Shown one piece after another: positions 11,780 to 24,002 of a stretch of 64,000 bases of DNA; the first letter of the stretch is position 1; every line of letters begins with the position of its first letter. The DNA is from Phymorhynchus buccinoides. Its lineage: Eukaryota > Mollusca > Gastropoda > Neogastropoda > Raphitomidae. A program made the translations under genes and the position numbers. The notes beneath the pieces were generated by a model. It was given only the letters and a program-made list of their open reading frames with translations, did not search any database and was not told where the DNA came from. The stretch spans positions 18,803,627 through 18,867,626 of the forward strand of contig CM065712.1 of the NCBI GenBank assembly GCA_017654935.2. The letters run 5' to 3'.

Positions 11780-14635
11780 TGCCGGAAGGTATGATCTTCT
11801 TTTCGGGTGAAAGCCAGAAGATACGATCTGGCTTTCACCAGAGAAGAATGACAGTACCTTCTGGCTTTCACCAGAGAATGACAGTACCTTCTGACTGTCA
11901 CCAGAGAAGAATGACAGTACCTTCCGGCTTTCACCAGAGAAGAATGACAGTACCTTCTAGCTTTCACCAGAGAAGAATGACAGTACCTTCTGACATTCAC
12001 CAGAAGAGAATGACAGCACCTTCTGACATTCACCAGAGAATGACAGTACCTTCTGGCGTTCACCAGAGAAGAATGACAGTACCTTCTGACATTCACCAGA
12101 AGAGAATGACAGTACCTTCTGACATTCACCAGAGAATGACAGTACCTTCTGACTGTCACCAGAGAAGAATGACAGTACCTTCTGACATTCACCAGAGAAT
12201 GACAGTACCTTCTGACTTTCACCAGAGAAGAATGACAGTACCTTCTGGCTTTCACCATAGAAGAATGACAGTACCTTCTGACTGTCACCAGAGAAGAATG
12301 ACAGCACCTTCTGACATTCACCAGAGAATGATAGTACCTTCTGGATGTCACCAGAGAAGAATGACAGTACCTTCTGACTGTCACCAGAGAAGAATGACAG
12401 CACCTTCTGACATTCACCAGAGAATGATAGTACCTTCTGGCTTTCACCAGAGAAGAATGACAGTACCTTCTGGCTTTCACCAGAGAAGAATGACAGTACC
12501 TTCTGACTTTCACCAGAGAAGAATGACAGCACCTTCTGACTGTCACCAGAGAAGAATGACAGTACCTTCTGGCTTTCACCAGAGAATGACAGTACCTTCT
12601 GACTGTCACCAGAGAAGAATGACAGCACCTTCTGACATTCACCAGAGAATGACAGTACCTTCTGACTGTCACCAGAGAAGAATGACAGTACCTTCTGACA
12701 TTCACCAGAGAATGACAGTACCTTCTGACATTCACCAGAGAATGACAGTACCTTCTGACATACACCAGATAAGAATGACAGTACCTTCTGGCTTTCACCA
12801 GAGAAGAATGATAGTACCTTCTGACTGTCAAAAGAATGATATACCTTCTGACTGTCACCAGAGAAGAATGACAGTACCTTCTGACTGTCACCAGAGAAGA
12901 ATGACAGTACCTTCTAACTGTCACCAGAGAAGAATGACAGTACCTTCTGACTGTCAAAAGAATATTACCTTCTGGCTTTCACCAGAGAAGAATGACAGTA
13001 CCTTCTGACTTTCAACAAAGAAGAATGACAGTACCTTCTGACCGTCACCAGAGAAGAATGACAGTACCTTCTGACATTCACCAGAGAAGAATGACAGTAC
13101 CTTCTAACTGTCACCAGATAAGAATGACAGTACCTTCTGACATTCACCAGAGAAGAATGACTACCTTCTGACATTCACCAGAGAATGACAGTACCTTCTG
13201 ACTGTCACCAGAGAAGAATGACAGTACCTTCTGACATTCACCAGAGAAGAATGACAGTACCTTCTAACTGTCACCAGATAAGAATGACAGTACCTTCTGA
13301 CATTCACCAGAGAAGAATGACAGTACCTTCTGACATTCACCAGAGAAGAATGACAGTACCTTCTAACTGTCACCAGATAAGAATGACAGTACCTTCTGAC
13401 ATTCACCAGAGAAGAATGACTACCTTCTGACTCACCAGAGAATGACAGTACCTTCTGACTGTCACCAGAGAAGAATGACAGTACCTTCTGACATTCACCA
13501 GAGAAGAATGACAGTACCTTCTAACTGTCACCAGATAAGAATGACAGTACCTTCTGACATTCACCAGAGAAGAATGACAGTACCTTCTGACATTCACCAG
13601 AGAAGAATGACAGTACCTTCTAACTGTCACCAGATAAGAATGACAGTACCTTCTGACATTCACCAGAGAAGAATGACAGTACCTTCTGACATTCACCAGA
13701 GAATGACAGTACCTTCTGACTGTCACCAGAGAAGAATGACAGTACCTTCTGACTGTCACCAGAGAAGAATGATAGTACCTTTTGGCTTTCACCAGAGAAG
13801 AATGACAGTACCTTCTGACTTTCACCAGACAAGGACAGTACCTTCTGGCTTTCACCCGAGAATGACAGTATCTTCTGGCTTTCACCAGAGAAGAATGATA
13901 GTACCTTCTGTCACCGGAGAATAATAATAGTACCTTCTGACTTTCACCAAAGAATAATAGTACCTTCTGGCTTTCACACGAGAAGAATGATAGAACCTTC
14001 TGACTTTCACCAGAGAAGAATGATAGTACCTTCTGGCTTTCACATGAAAAGAATGATAGTACCTTCTGACTTTCACCAGAGAAGAATGATAGTACCTTTT
14101 GACTTTCACCAGAGAAAAATGATAGTACCTTTTGACTTTCACCAGAGAAGAATGATAGTACCTTCTGTCTTTTATCGGATAAGAATGATAGTACCTTTTT
14201 ACTTTCACCAGAGAAGAATGATAGTACCTTCTGACTTTCACCAGAGAAGACTGATAGTACATTCTGGCTTTCACCAGAGAAGAATGATAGTGCCTTCTGG
14301 CTTTCACCAGAGAAGAATGATAGTGCCTTCTGACCCACCAGAGAAGAATGATAGTGCCTTCTGGCTTTCACCAGACAAGAATGATAGTGCCTTCTGGCTT
14401 TCACCAGAGAAGAATGACAGTGCCTTCTGGCTTTCACCTGAGAAGAATGACAGTACCTTCTGGCTTTCACCTGATAAGAATGATAGTACCTTCTGGCTCT
14501 CACCAGAGAAGAATGACAGTACCTTCTGGCTTTCACCTGAGAAGAATAGTACCTTCTGGCTTTCACCACAAGGATATTACCTTCTGGCTTTCACCTGAGA
14601 AGAATGAGTACCTTCTGGCTTATAGCCCACAGAAG
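11780..14635. repeat. 2.9-kb 33-bp minisatellite (roughly 85-90 copies)
   Basis: Unit AATGACAGTACCTTCTGGCT plus TTCACCAGAGAAG (33 bp) with 30-bp (loss of AAG) and other length variants. Sequence drifts along the array: ACAGTA on the left, ATAGTA and ATAGTG after about 13770. A higher-order block of about 250 bp is repeated at 13169-13700. Because 33 and 30 are multiples of 3, open frames over 400 codons exist on both strands; their translations are pure repeat and not taken as genes. Confidence 0.98.
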
Positions 14636-14669
14636 TCTCGTTTTGTCACCGGTGGTTGACCATAGATAA

Positions 14670-15748
14670 GGGGGGAGAGGACAGGACAATTATCACAGGG
14701 CGGGGGCTGTGGCGGCAGTAGAAGCACTAACCATAGTGTCACAGACAAGGGAAGAGACGACAGGACAATCATCACAGGGCGGGGGCTGTGGCTAGAAGCA
14801 CTAACCATAGTGTCACAGACAAGGGAAGAGACGACAGGACAATCATCACAGGGCGGGGGCTGTGGCGGCAGTAGAAGCACTAACCATAGTGTCACAGACA
14901 AGGGAAGAGAGGACAGGACAATCATCACAGGGCGGGGGCTGTGGCGGCAGTAGAAGCACTAACCATAGTGTCACAGACAAGGGAAGAGAGGACAGGACAA
15001 TCATCACAGGGTGGGGGCTGTGGCTAGAAGCACTAACCATAGTGTCACAGACAAGGGAAGAGACGACAGGACAATCATCACAGGGCGGGGGCTGTGGCGG
15101 CAGTAGAAGCACTAACCATAGTGTCAGAGACAAGGGAAGAGACGACAGGACAATCATCACAGGGCGGGGGCTGTGGCGGCAGTAGAAGCACTAACCATAG
15201 TGTCGGAGACAAGGGAAGAGACGACAGGACAATCATCACAGGGCGGGGGCTGTGGCGGCAGTAGAAGCACTAACCATAGTGTCGGAGACAAGGGAAGAGA
15301 CGACAGGACAATCATCACAGGGCGGGGGCTGTGGCGGCAGTAGAAGCACTAACCATAGTGTCACAGACAAGGGAAGAGACGACAGGACAATCATCACAGG
15401 GCGGGGGCTGTGGCGGCAGTAGAAGCACTAACCATAGTGTCACAGACAAGGGAAGAGACGACAGGACAATCATCACAGGGCGGGGGCTGTGGCGGCAGTA
15501 GAAGCACTAACCATAGTGTCACAGACAAGGGAAGAGAGGACAGGACAATCATCACAGGGCGGGCGCTGTGGCGGCAGTAGAAGCACTAACCATAGTGTCA
15601 CAGACAAGGGAAGAGAGGACAGGACAATCATCACAGGGCGGGCGCTGTGGCGGCAGTAGAAGCACTAACCATAGTGTCAGAGACAAGGGAAGAGACGACA
15701 GGACAATCATCACAGGGCGGGGGCTGTGGCGGCAGTAGAAGCACTAAG
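14670..15748. repeat. 79-bp minisatellite, 14 copies
   Basis: Unit GGCGGGGGCTGTGGCGGCAG, TAGAAGCACTAACCATAGTG, TCACAGACAAGGGAAGAGAC, GACAGGACAATCATCACAG. Two copies lack GGCGGCAG. Subtype markers are CGAC/GGAC, CACAG/CAGAG/CGGAG and GGGGG/GGGCG. The first copy has TTATC in place of CATC. Confidence 0.97.
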
Positions 15749-16241
15749 CTTTCTGGTAGAAGTATCAAGGATGCAGGGGGCTGTAATGGGTCCGCCCACC
15801 TGAATTAATTATAATGGGATGGGACCCAAGGCATAGCCTGTGTATATACAGGCTCTGCACAAGGTGAATAGGATAGGATGGGGTGGAACAGTGAGTGTGG
15901 TATTACCAGGGACATACCTCTACTAGCTGGCTGATCTGTTTAGTGATGGCATGCATCCTTTGTCTCTCTCTCTCTCCTTTTCACCCCGTACTCTCTGCTC
16001 CATTGACTGTGTGTGTGTGTGTTAAATTATTTTGTCCCAAAGTAAATGAAAACAGAGCAGCTCAAGGGATAAAACCCATTAACAGAACATAGAACTTAGG
16101 GGAGTTTGTTCCCCTGTCATTTCTCACGCCCTTGATAACAAGCGAGTGCATTTGCACCAGTGTGTGTGTGTGTGTGTGTTGTGTGCGTGTGTGTGTGTTG
16201 TGTGTGTGTATATTGTACATGCACTTGAAATAAGAATTGAA
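15749..16241. other. Spacer with TG microsatellites; no gene recognised
   Basis: (GT)n runs at about 16008-16022 and 16160-16210, the latter ending 30 bp before the palindromic unit. Confidence 0.6.
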
Positions 16242-18465
16242 TTAAAGGACCATGCGCATCTCCATTCGGACCTAAAAACGTTCTGGAAAACGTTTCAGCA
16301 TTATTTCCTACTACACATAGACACAGTATACAAACTGTATCTATGTAACCTACCTTTTATGTACATTCTTCAAGATAAAGTGAGCGCACACACTTTTATT
16401 TCGCAAAAATCGGTCTCCTTGGCAGATTTGCCAGCTGCCATTGAATCTCACCAAAAATGGGATTTGTGCGATAATCCATTTGGCGTGACGTAGATTAGGG
16501 GAAATCAATACGGCACCTGTGACTGATGTTGAACTATTTGAAGACAAATTATTTTACCTGTTTGTGGCCCGTTTTTAATAATAGAACTTGTTGGGACACT
16601 TTCAGACCTAGCTTATGACGTAACGCTGTCAGAGGATACGTATTATTATTATGACGCTAAGTTGTACACCTTCAAGTTCCTCTCTTCTTGTTCTAGTCCA
16701 GGCGAAATTATAAAGTTTAATATATTAGGTTTCTATGTTGATCTAACATGATTTGAATAATAAATCCGTCCGAGGCTAAGTTGTAATGTTGGGCATTTTG
16801 AGTTATGACGTAATATTCAAAATGGCCGCCATGGGACTCTAGAGAACTTTAACGTAATTATTTTGTATCTAATGCTTTTTTTGGTAAGAAAAATAGAATA
16901 ATTTGCTGAAATGATTCAAACTATGTGAACTATATCCTATTTTAGTACTTATTAGCCCCCAGCCACTGCAGGGCTATCACGATATTTCGTGTCCTTTCAT
17001 TTGCCTGGTAATTATCTTAAGAGCCATGTCACAGGATCACTTCGAATGTGTGTGCTACTATTTTAATGAAGCTGATGTGCCCCTAAGTATGCCTTGTTGA
17101 CCTTGCCTTTGACCTTGAGAATGTGATTTTATTGTATCAACTATACTTTTTCAACTTTTGCACTGCTGTCGTAAAATGTTTCTAAGCTAAGGTTTGTGGA
17201 GGATGCCTGTTTTATGCCTAAACCTTTCATCTTAAATGCTTGACCTTGAATTAGCATTGAATATTTCAACTTTTTGCTTTAATATATTTTAAATCATTGC
17301 AGTAACTGTCTCATAATTGGTACAGAGCTATGGTTATATAGATGCTAACCTAAGTACCGATGACATCTCTAGCCTTCATCGTAACGCTTGGCCTTTGTTG
17401 TTAAGCGCCAAGCAGAACAACACTGCGATCAGTGTCGATATTATATTTTATTTTATAGGTGGGTAAATGACCAACATTTCATTGCACGTCGGCACTTTTA
17501 CCCACCTATAAATTGGTTAATGCACCAATTATGAGACCATTACTGCAAAGATTTAAAACTATAAAAACAAAAAAGTTAAAATATTCAATGCAAATTCAAG
17601 GTCAAGCATTTAAGATGAAAGGTTTAATAAAATGGGTATCAGGAATTCCATAGTCTCTATACACTTTAGCTTAGGAAAAAAACCATAGCTTATTTTACCA
17701 CAGCAGTGCAAAAGTTGAAAAAGTATAGTGGATACATTAAAATCACATACTCAAGGTCAAATGTCAAGGTCAATAAGGTATACTGAGGGGCACATCTTTT
17801 CATTAAAATAGTAGCACACAAATTTGAAGTGATCCTGTGACATTGTTCTTAAGATAATTGCCAGGCAAATGAAAGGACACAAAATCGTGATAGCCCTCTC
17901 CACAGAGTGGCTGGGGGCTAATAAGTAGAAAAATAGGAAATATATTTAACATAGTTTGAATCATTTCAGCAAACTATACTATTTTTCTTACAAATAAAAG
18001 CATTAGATACACCATAATTACAGTAAGTGCATGTTTTAACAGTTCTTTAGAGTCCCATAGTGGCCATTTTGAATATTTCGTCATAGCTCAAAATGCCCAA
18101 CTTTTACAACTTGGCCTCCAACGGATTTAGATTCAGCACCCTCAAATCATGTTAGATCGACATAAAAACCTAATATATATCACAAAACAAGGTCAAGCTT
18201 AATTTCGCCTGGACTACTACTAAACTAGGCCGACTGACTACCCTTAGCTGCGTCATTTGAGCTAATTGCCCCTAGACGAGATTTCAAGATAGCAGAGTAC
18301 ACAGAAGAAAAAAGGTCAGCGCATTTTTGTTAACTTTGAGTTAACAGTATGATTGCGTTCAGTTTTATGCTTGTCTGTGACTTTGAATAATGTCAGAGTT
18401 TACAATCCAGATCGATTTTGCATCATTCTGCACACGTTATTTACGAGAAGCGTATGAGCCTTTAA
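16242..18465. mobile_element. TTAA-bounded palindromic element, unit 1 (about 2.2 kb)
   Basis: Starts TTAAAGGACCATGCGC and ends at the TTAA shared with unit 2 (18462-18465). Short terminal inverted repeats AGGACCATGCGC / GCGTATGAGCCT. Inner arms of about 0.7 kb (16695-17440 and 17500-18215) are inverted copies, meeting at a hairpin around TATAGGTGGGTAAA ... TTTACCCACCTATA (17455-17516). No coding capacity. Probably a non-autonomous DNA transposon, piggyBac-like by its TTAA ends. Confidence 0.82.
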
Positions 18466-20713
18466 AGGACCATGCGCATCTCCATTCGGACCTAAAAACG
18501 TTCTGGAAAACGTTTCAGCATTATTTCCTACTACACATAGACACAGTATACAAACTGTATCTATGTAACCTACCTTTTATGTCACATTCTTCAAGATAAA
18601 GTGAGCGCACACACTTTTATTTCGCAAAAATCGGTCTCCTGGGGCAGATTTGCCAGCTGCCATTGAATCTCACCAAAAATGGGATTTGTGCGATAATCCA
18701 TTTGGCGTGACGTAGATTAGGGGAAATCAATACGGCACCTGTGACTGATGTTGAACTATTTGAAGACAAATTAATTTGCCTGTTTGTGGCCCGTTTTTAT
18801 TAATAGAACTTGTTGGGACACTTTCAGACCTAGCTTATGACGTAACGCTGTCAGAGGATACGTATTATTATTATGACGTAAAGTTGTACACCTTCAAGTT
18901 CCTCTCTTCTTGTTCTAGTCCAGGCGAAATTATAAAGTGTACCTTGTTTTGTGATATATATTAGGTTTCTATGTTGATCTAACATGATTTGAGGGTGCTG
19001 AATCCAAATCCGTTAAAGGCCAAGTTGTAAACATTTTGAGTTATGACGTAATATTCAAAATGGCCGCCATAGGTATCTAGAGAACTGTAAAAACATGCAC
19101 TTAACGTAATTATTTTGTATCTAATGGTAAGAAAAATAGTATAATTTGCTGAAATGATTCAAACTATGGGAATTATATCCTATTTTAGTACTTCTTAGCC
19201 CCCAGCCACTGTGGAGAGGGCTATCGCGATCTTTCGTGCCCTTTCATTTATCTTAAGAACCATGTCACAGGATCACTTCGAATTTGTGTGTTACTATTTT
19301 AATGAAGCTGATATGCCCCTTGTTCACTTTGACCTTTGACCTTGAGTATGTGATTTTATTGTATCAACTATACTTTTTCAACCTTTGCACTGCTGTTGTA
19401 ACATGTTTCTAAGCTAAGGTTTGTAGAGGATGTTGAATTACTAATGCCTAATTTATGCCTAAGCCATTCATCTGAAATGCTTTACCTTGAATTTGCATGG
19501 AATATTTCAACTTTTTGCTTTAATATATTTTAAATCATTGCAGTAACTGTCTCATAATTGGTACATGAGCCAATGGTTAAACATATCTAGATGCTAACCT
19601 AAGTACCAATGACATCTCTAGCCTTCATCTTGACGCTTGGCCTTTGTTGTTAGGCGCCAAGCAGAATAACACGGCGATCAGTGTCGATATTTCTTTTTAT
19701 TTTATAGGTGGGTAAAATGGCCGACATTCCATTGCACGCCGGCACTTTTACCCACCTATAAATTGGCTAATGCACCAATTATGAGACCATTACTGCCAAG
19801 ATTTAAAACATAAGACAAAAAGTTAAAATATTCAATGCAAATTCAAGGTCAAGCATTTAAGATGAAAGGTTTAATAAAATAGGTATCAGGAATTCAATAT
19901 TCTCTATACACATTAGCTTAGGAAAAAACAAACACATAGCTTATTTTACCACAGCAGTGCAAAAGTTGAAAAAGTATAGTTGATACATTAAAATCACATA
20001 CTCAAGGTGAAAGGTCAAAGTCAATAAGGTATACTGAGGGGCTCATCAGCTTCATTAAAATAGTAGCACACAAATTTGAAGTGATCCTCTGACATTGTTC
20101 TTAAGATAATTGCCAGGCAAATGAAAGGACACAAAATCGTGATAGCCCTCTCTGCAGAGTGGCTGGGGGCTAATAAGTACAAAAATAGGATATAGTTCAC
20201 ATAGTTTGAATCATTTCAGCAAACTATACTATTTTTCTTACAAATAAAAGCATTAGATACAACATAATTACGGTAAGTGCATGTTTTAACAGTTCTTTAG
20301 AGTCCCATAGTGGCCATTTTGAATATTTCGTCATAGCTCAAAATGCCCAACATTTACAACTTGACCTCCAACGGATTTAGATTCAGCACCCTCAAATCAT
20401 GTTAGATCGACATAAAAACCTAATATATATCACAAAACAAGGTCAAGCTTAATTTCGCCTGGACTACTACTAAACTAGGCCTACTGACTACCCTTAGCTG
20501 CGTCATTTGAGCTAATTACCCCTAGACGAGATTTCAAGATAGCAGAGTACACAGAAGAAAAAAGGTCAGCGCAGATTTGCTAACTTTGAGCTCACAGTAT
20601 GATTGCGTTCAGTTTTATGCTTGTCTGTGACTTTGAATTATGTCAGTGTTTACAATACAGATCGATTTTGCATCATTCTGCACGTTATTTACGAGAAGCG
20701 TATGGGCCTTTAA
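18462..20713. mobile_element. TTAA-bounded palindromic element, unit 2 (about 2.25 kb)
   Basis: Direct tandem copy of the previous unit, sharing the central TTAA and ending ATGGGCCTTTAA. The first 280 bp are nearly identical to unit 1. Same inner hairpin centred at about 19700-19765. Differences are mainly small indels. Confidence 0.82.
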
Positions 20714-21523
20714 GCACACAAAATCAATAACTCATTCTTTTTTCTAGTAAATAATTCCTTTTATTCCATGAAGGACTTCTTACTTTTGACAAACTGAGAA
20801 AACATGCAATTAACATCATGATCGTAACACATCAATTTTTCTATCATAATTTGACATTATGCAATACAAACGTCACCCAATTCTCTTTAATTGTGCACTG
20901 GCAATAGAAAAACATGTCTGCATTAATATAAATGTATATGTCGATTTAAAAGAAAAAAATATTGGGCACAAAGTCTTTTCATATGGTACGTTTTTGGGCA
21001 CACATATTATAACAATACATGCAGCAGTGATGCATTATTGAAAATAACAGAAAGTATCTCTGAACTGTTTGAAAGCACCAATTTCATTTGTAATCATATT
21101 TGTCTTTAAGAAAATCAATATAAAGCTAACAGCAAACACGTCTGAAGAGACTTTTTAAAGCACCAATCATACATTCATGTTAAAAGATTTAAACATTCGG
21201 AAAGTTAGTAGTGCTTCTTAACAATTCTTAACATATAAAAATCTGGTAAAAAAATATATATCACCATTTAAACAAGATTTCAATAATGTCTGGGTTTTTT
21301 ATCATTTACATTATGGAACATGTCAATTGCTCTTTTGAAATAATGACATACTTAGATGTTGAAGAATAAACAATAGGATATAAAACAGTTAAAATTGCCC
21401 CCCTCCCCCATTTGTCTCCCTTGTCTAACCCTTTTTTCTCCCCCCCCCCCCTTTTCCACCCCATATGTTTATGCTTGTTTTTGATCGATTGACTGAAAAT
21501 AGTGCGCAGAATCACAGATGGAA
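20714..21523. other. AT-rich sequence, no gene recognised
   Basis: Contains a C-rich tract at 21410-21455. Nothing else supported. Confidence 0.6.
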
Positions 21524-22035
21524 ATACTGGTAACACAAAACTTGTCATAGGAAACATTGAGTCGATACTGGTAACACAAAACTTGTCATGGGAAACATTG
21601 AGTCTATACTGGTAACATAAAACTTGTCATGGGAAACATTGAGTCTATACTGGTAACATAAAACTTGTCATGGGAAACATTGAGTCTATACTGGTAACAT
21701 AAAACTTGTCATAGGAAACATTGAGTCGATACTGGTAACATAAAACTTGTCATAGGAAACATTGAGTCGATACTGGTAACATAAAACTTGTCATGGGAAA
21801 CATTGAGTCTATACTGGCAACACAAAACTTGTCATGGGGAACATTGAGTCTATACTGGTAACATAAAACTTGTCATAGGAAACATTATACTGGTAACATA
21901 AAACTTGTCATGGGGAACATTGAGTCTATACTGGTAACACAAAACTTGTCATGGGAAACATTGAGTCGATACTGGTAACACAAAACTTGTCATAGGAAAC
22001 ATTGAGTCGATACTGGTAACACAAAACGTGTCATG
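21524..22035. repeat. 41-bp minisatellite, about 13 copies
   Basis: Unit TACTGGTAACATAAAACTTG, TCATGGGAAACATTGAGTCTA. One copy is shortened near 21880. Variants are TAA/CAA and GGG/AGG. Confidence 0.96.
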
Positions 22036-22371
22036 AAAAAAAGAGTACTGTAACTACACGTTTGTGAAAAAACACACCTAAAAATGCTGAGTATGCATGC
22101 ATGCACATAAAATACACACTTGCAAGAATAAACCCGTATTTACTGATACTCGCATTCACAACACACACACACTTTCAAGACAGAATGACAAACAAATGGA
22201 CCATTAAAACGTTCAGCGTCTGAATCTCATTTTCATCAAAACAAAGATATGTATCCACTACAAGAAACCTAATCTAGAAAATATTCTATCAAGAAAGAAG
22301 AGCACACGTAAAAAATAATCTTGATGTATGTGCAAGACATAATGTGAAAGAGGTAGTCAAGCGCTGGCACA

Positions 22372-22772
22372 TGTTTTTGTTTGTGGCTCAAGCCACAAAC
22401 CTATAACTCACTTTGTCGGTCGGTCGGTCTGTCGGTCGGTCTGTCGTTCCAAAATTGTCGCACTTCAAACCGAGGCTACACTTCTGGCCGCTCTTTAAAA
22501 TGATGTATTTTAAAAAGCGTACAAAATAATAAATATACGTAATACAGACACTACAACAGACACGACGAGTATGCGGTGCTTCTTTTGATGAGTATAAGTA
22601 GGATACATAGTTTTAAATGTTTTCCAAAAGATATAAAAAGTTACGATAGGGTGCAGAGATAACATTCTGGTTTACAGATTAAAATTATTGAAAAGCCAGG
22701 GGAGGTAACTCATGATTGGAGTGGTAAAAATAGACCGCGTGCCACAAACTATTGCGATTTCGCGCTTGTTTT
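22372..22772. repeat. Dispersed 0.4-kb repeat A, copy 1
   Basis: Highly similar to 33954-34388. Begins with the short hairpin TTTGTGGCTCAAGCCACAAA, followed by a GGTCGGTCTGTC run, and ends near GCCACAAACTATTGCGATTT. No coding capacity. Boundaries inferred from the two copies. Confidence 0.88.
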
Positions 22773-22773
22773 A

Positions 22774-23045
22774 AAGGTGGAGACAGGATTCATACTGAGA
22801 AAGCCTACAACAATTTTAATAATAATTTTTCAAAAGCGTGCATACACAATTCATACTAAGCCTATAAATAATTCAGTTTATAATTTTCAAAACACAAATT
22901 ATCGGATACACAGATCATGCTGAAGTTAGAAAGCCCAGAAAGGTGGAGACAGGATTCATACTGAGAAAGCCTACAACAATTTTAATAAGAATTTTTCAAA
23001 AGCGTGCATACATAATTCATACTAAGCCTATAAATAATTCAGATC
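22774..23045. repeat. Direct duplication of about 105 bp
   Basis: AAAGGTGGAGACAGGATTCA through CATACTAAGCCTATAAATAA occurs at 22774 and again at 22939. Confidence 0.9.
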
Positions 23046-23121
23046 TAAATTTGTAAAAAAAATGGATACACAATTCATAGTAAGAAAGCTCATGGTGTTT
23101 TTACAGAACCCTGGTTAGATA

Positions 23122-24002
23122 GGTTTGGGAGTTGACAAACCAGAGTGTGACCATCAGTTGGAACTGGAAATGACAGCCTATGGAGTTGACGAGTGTGGCC
23201 ATGAGTTGGAACTGGAAATGACAGGCAATGGAGTTGACAAACCAGAGTGTGGCCATGAGTTGGAACTGGAAATGACAGGGATGGGAGTTGACAAACCAGA
23301 GTGTGAACATCAGTTGGAACTGGAAATGACAGGGAGTTGACAAACCAGAGTGTGACCATCAGTTGGAACTGGAAATGACAGGGAGTTGACAAACCAGAGT
23401 GTGACCATGAGTTGGAACTGGAAATGACAGGCAATGGAGTTGACAAACCAGAGTGTGAACATCAGTTGGAACTGGAAATGACAGGGAGTTGACAAACCAG
23501 AGTGTGACCATGAGTTGGAACTGGAAATGACAGGGAATGGAGTTGACAAACCAGAGTGTGAACATCAGTTGGAACTGGAAATGACAGGGAATGGAGTTGA
23601 CAAACCAGAGTGTGACCATCGGTTGGAACTGGAAATGACAGGGAGTTGACAAACCAGAGTGTGAACATCAGTTGGAACTGGAAATGACAGGGAGTTGACA
23701 AACCAGAGTGTGAACATCAGTTGGAACTGGAAATGACAGGGAATGGAGTTGACAAGCCAGAGTGTGAACATCAGTTGGAACTGGAAATGACAGGGAGTTG
23801 ACAAACCAGAGTGTGACCATGAGTTGGAACTGGAAATGACAGGGAGTTGACAAGCCAGAGTGTGAACATCAGTTGGAACTGGAAATGACAGGGAGTTGAC
23901 AAGCCAGAGTGTGACCATCGGTTGGAACTGGAAATGACAGGGAATGGAGTTGACAAACCAGAGTGTGACCATCGGTTGGAACTGGAAATGACAGGGAGTT
24001 GA
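23122..24002. repeat. 49/54-bp minisatellite, about 17 copies, inside dispersed repeat B
   Basis: Unit ACAAACCAGAGTGTGACCAT, CAGTTGGAACTGGAAATGAC, AGGGAGTTG or AGGGAATGGAGTTG. The unit itself corresponds to an internal piece of repeat B (49420-49475: ACAAACCAGGGTGTGGTTGT). The sequence just after the array, AATGCCACTGGATGGCC, matches what follows that piece in repeat B. Confidence 0.93.

Noticed and set aside
11644..13008. Open frames of over 400 codons on both strands
   Set aside because: They are translations of a 33/30-bp minisatellite; open on both strands in several frames, with no unique domain.
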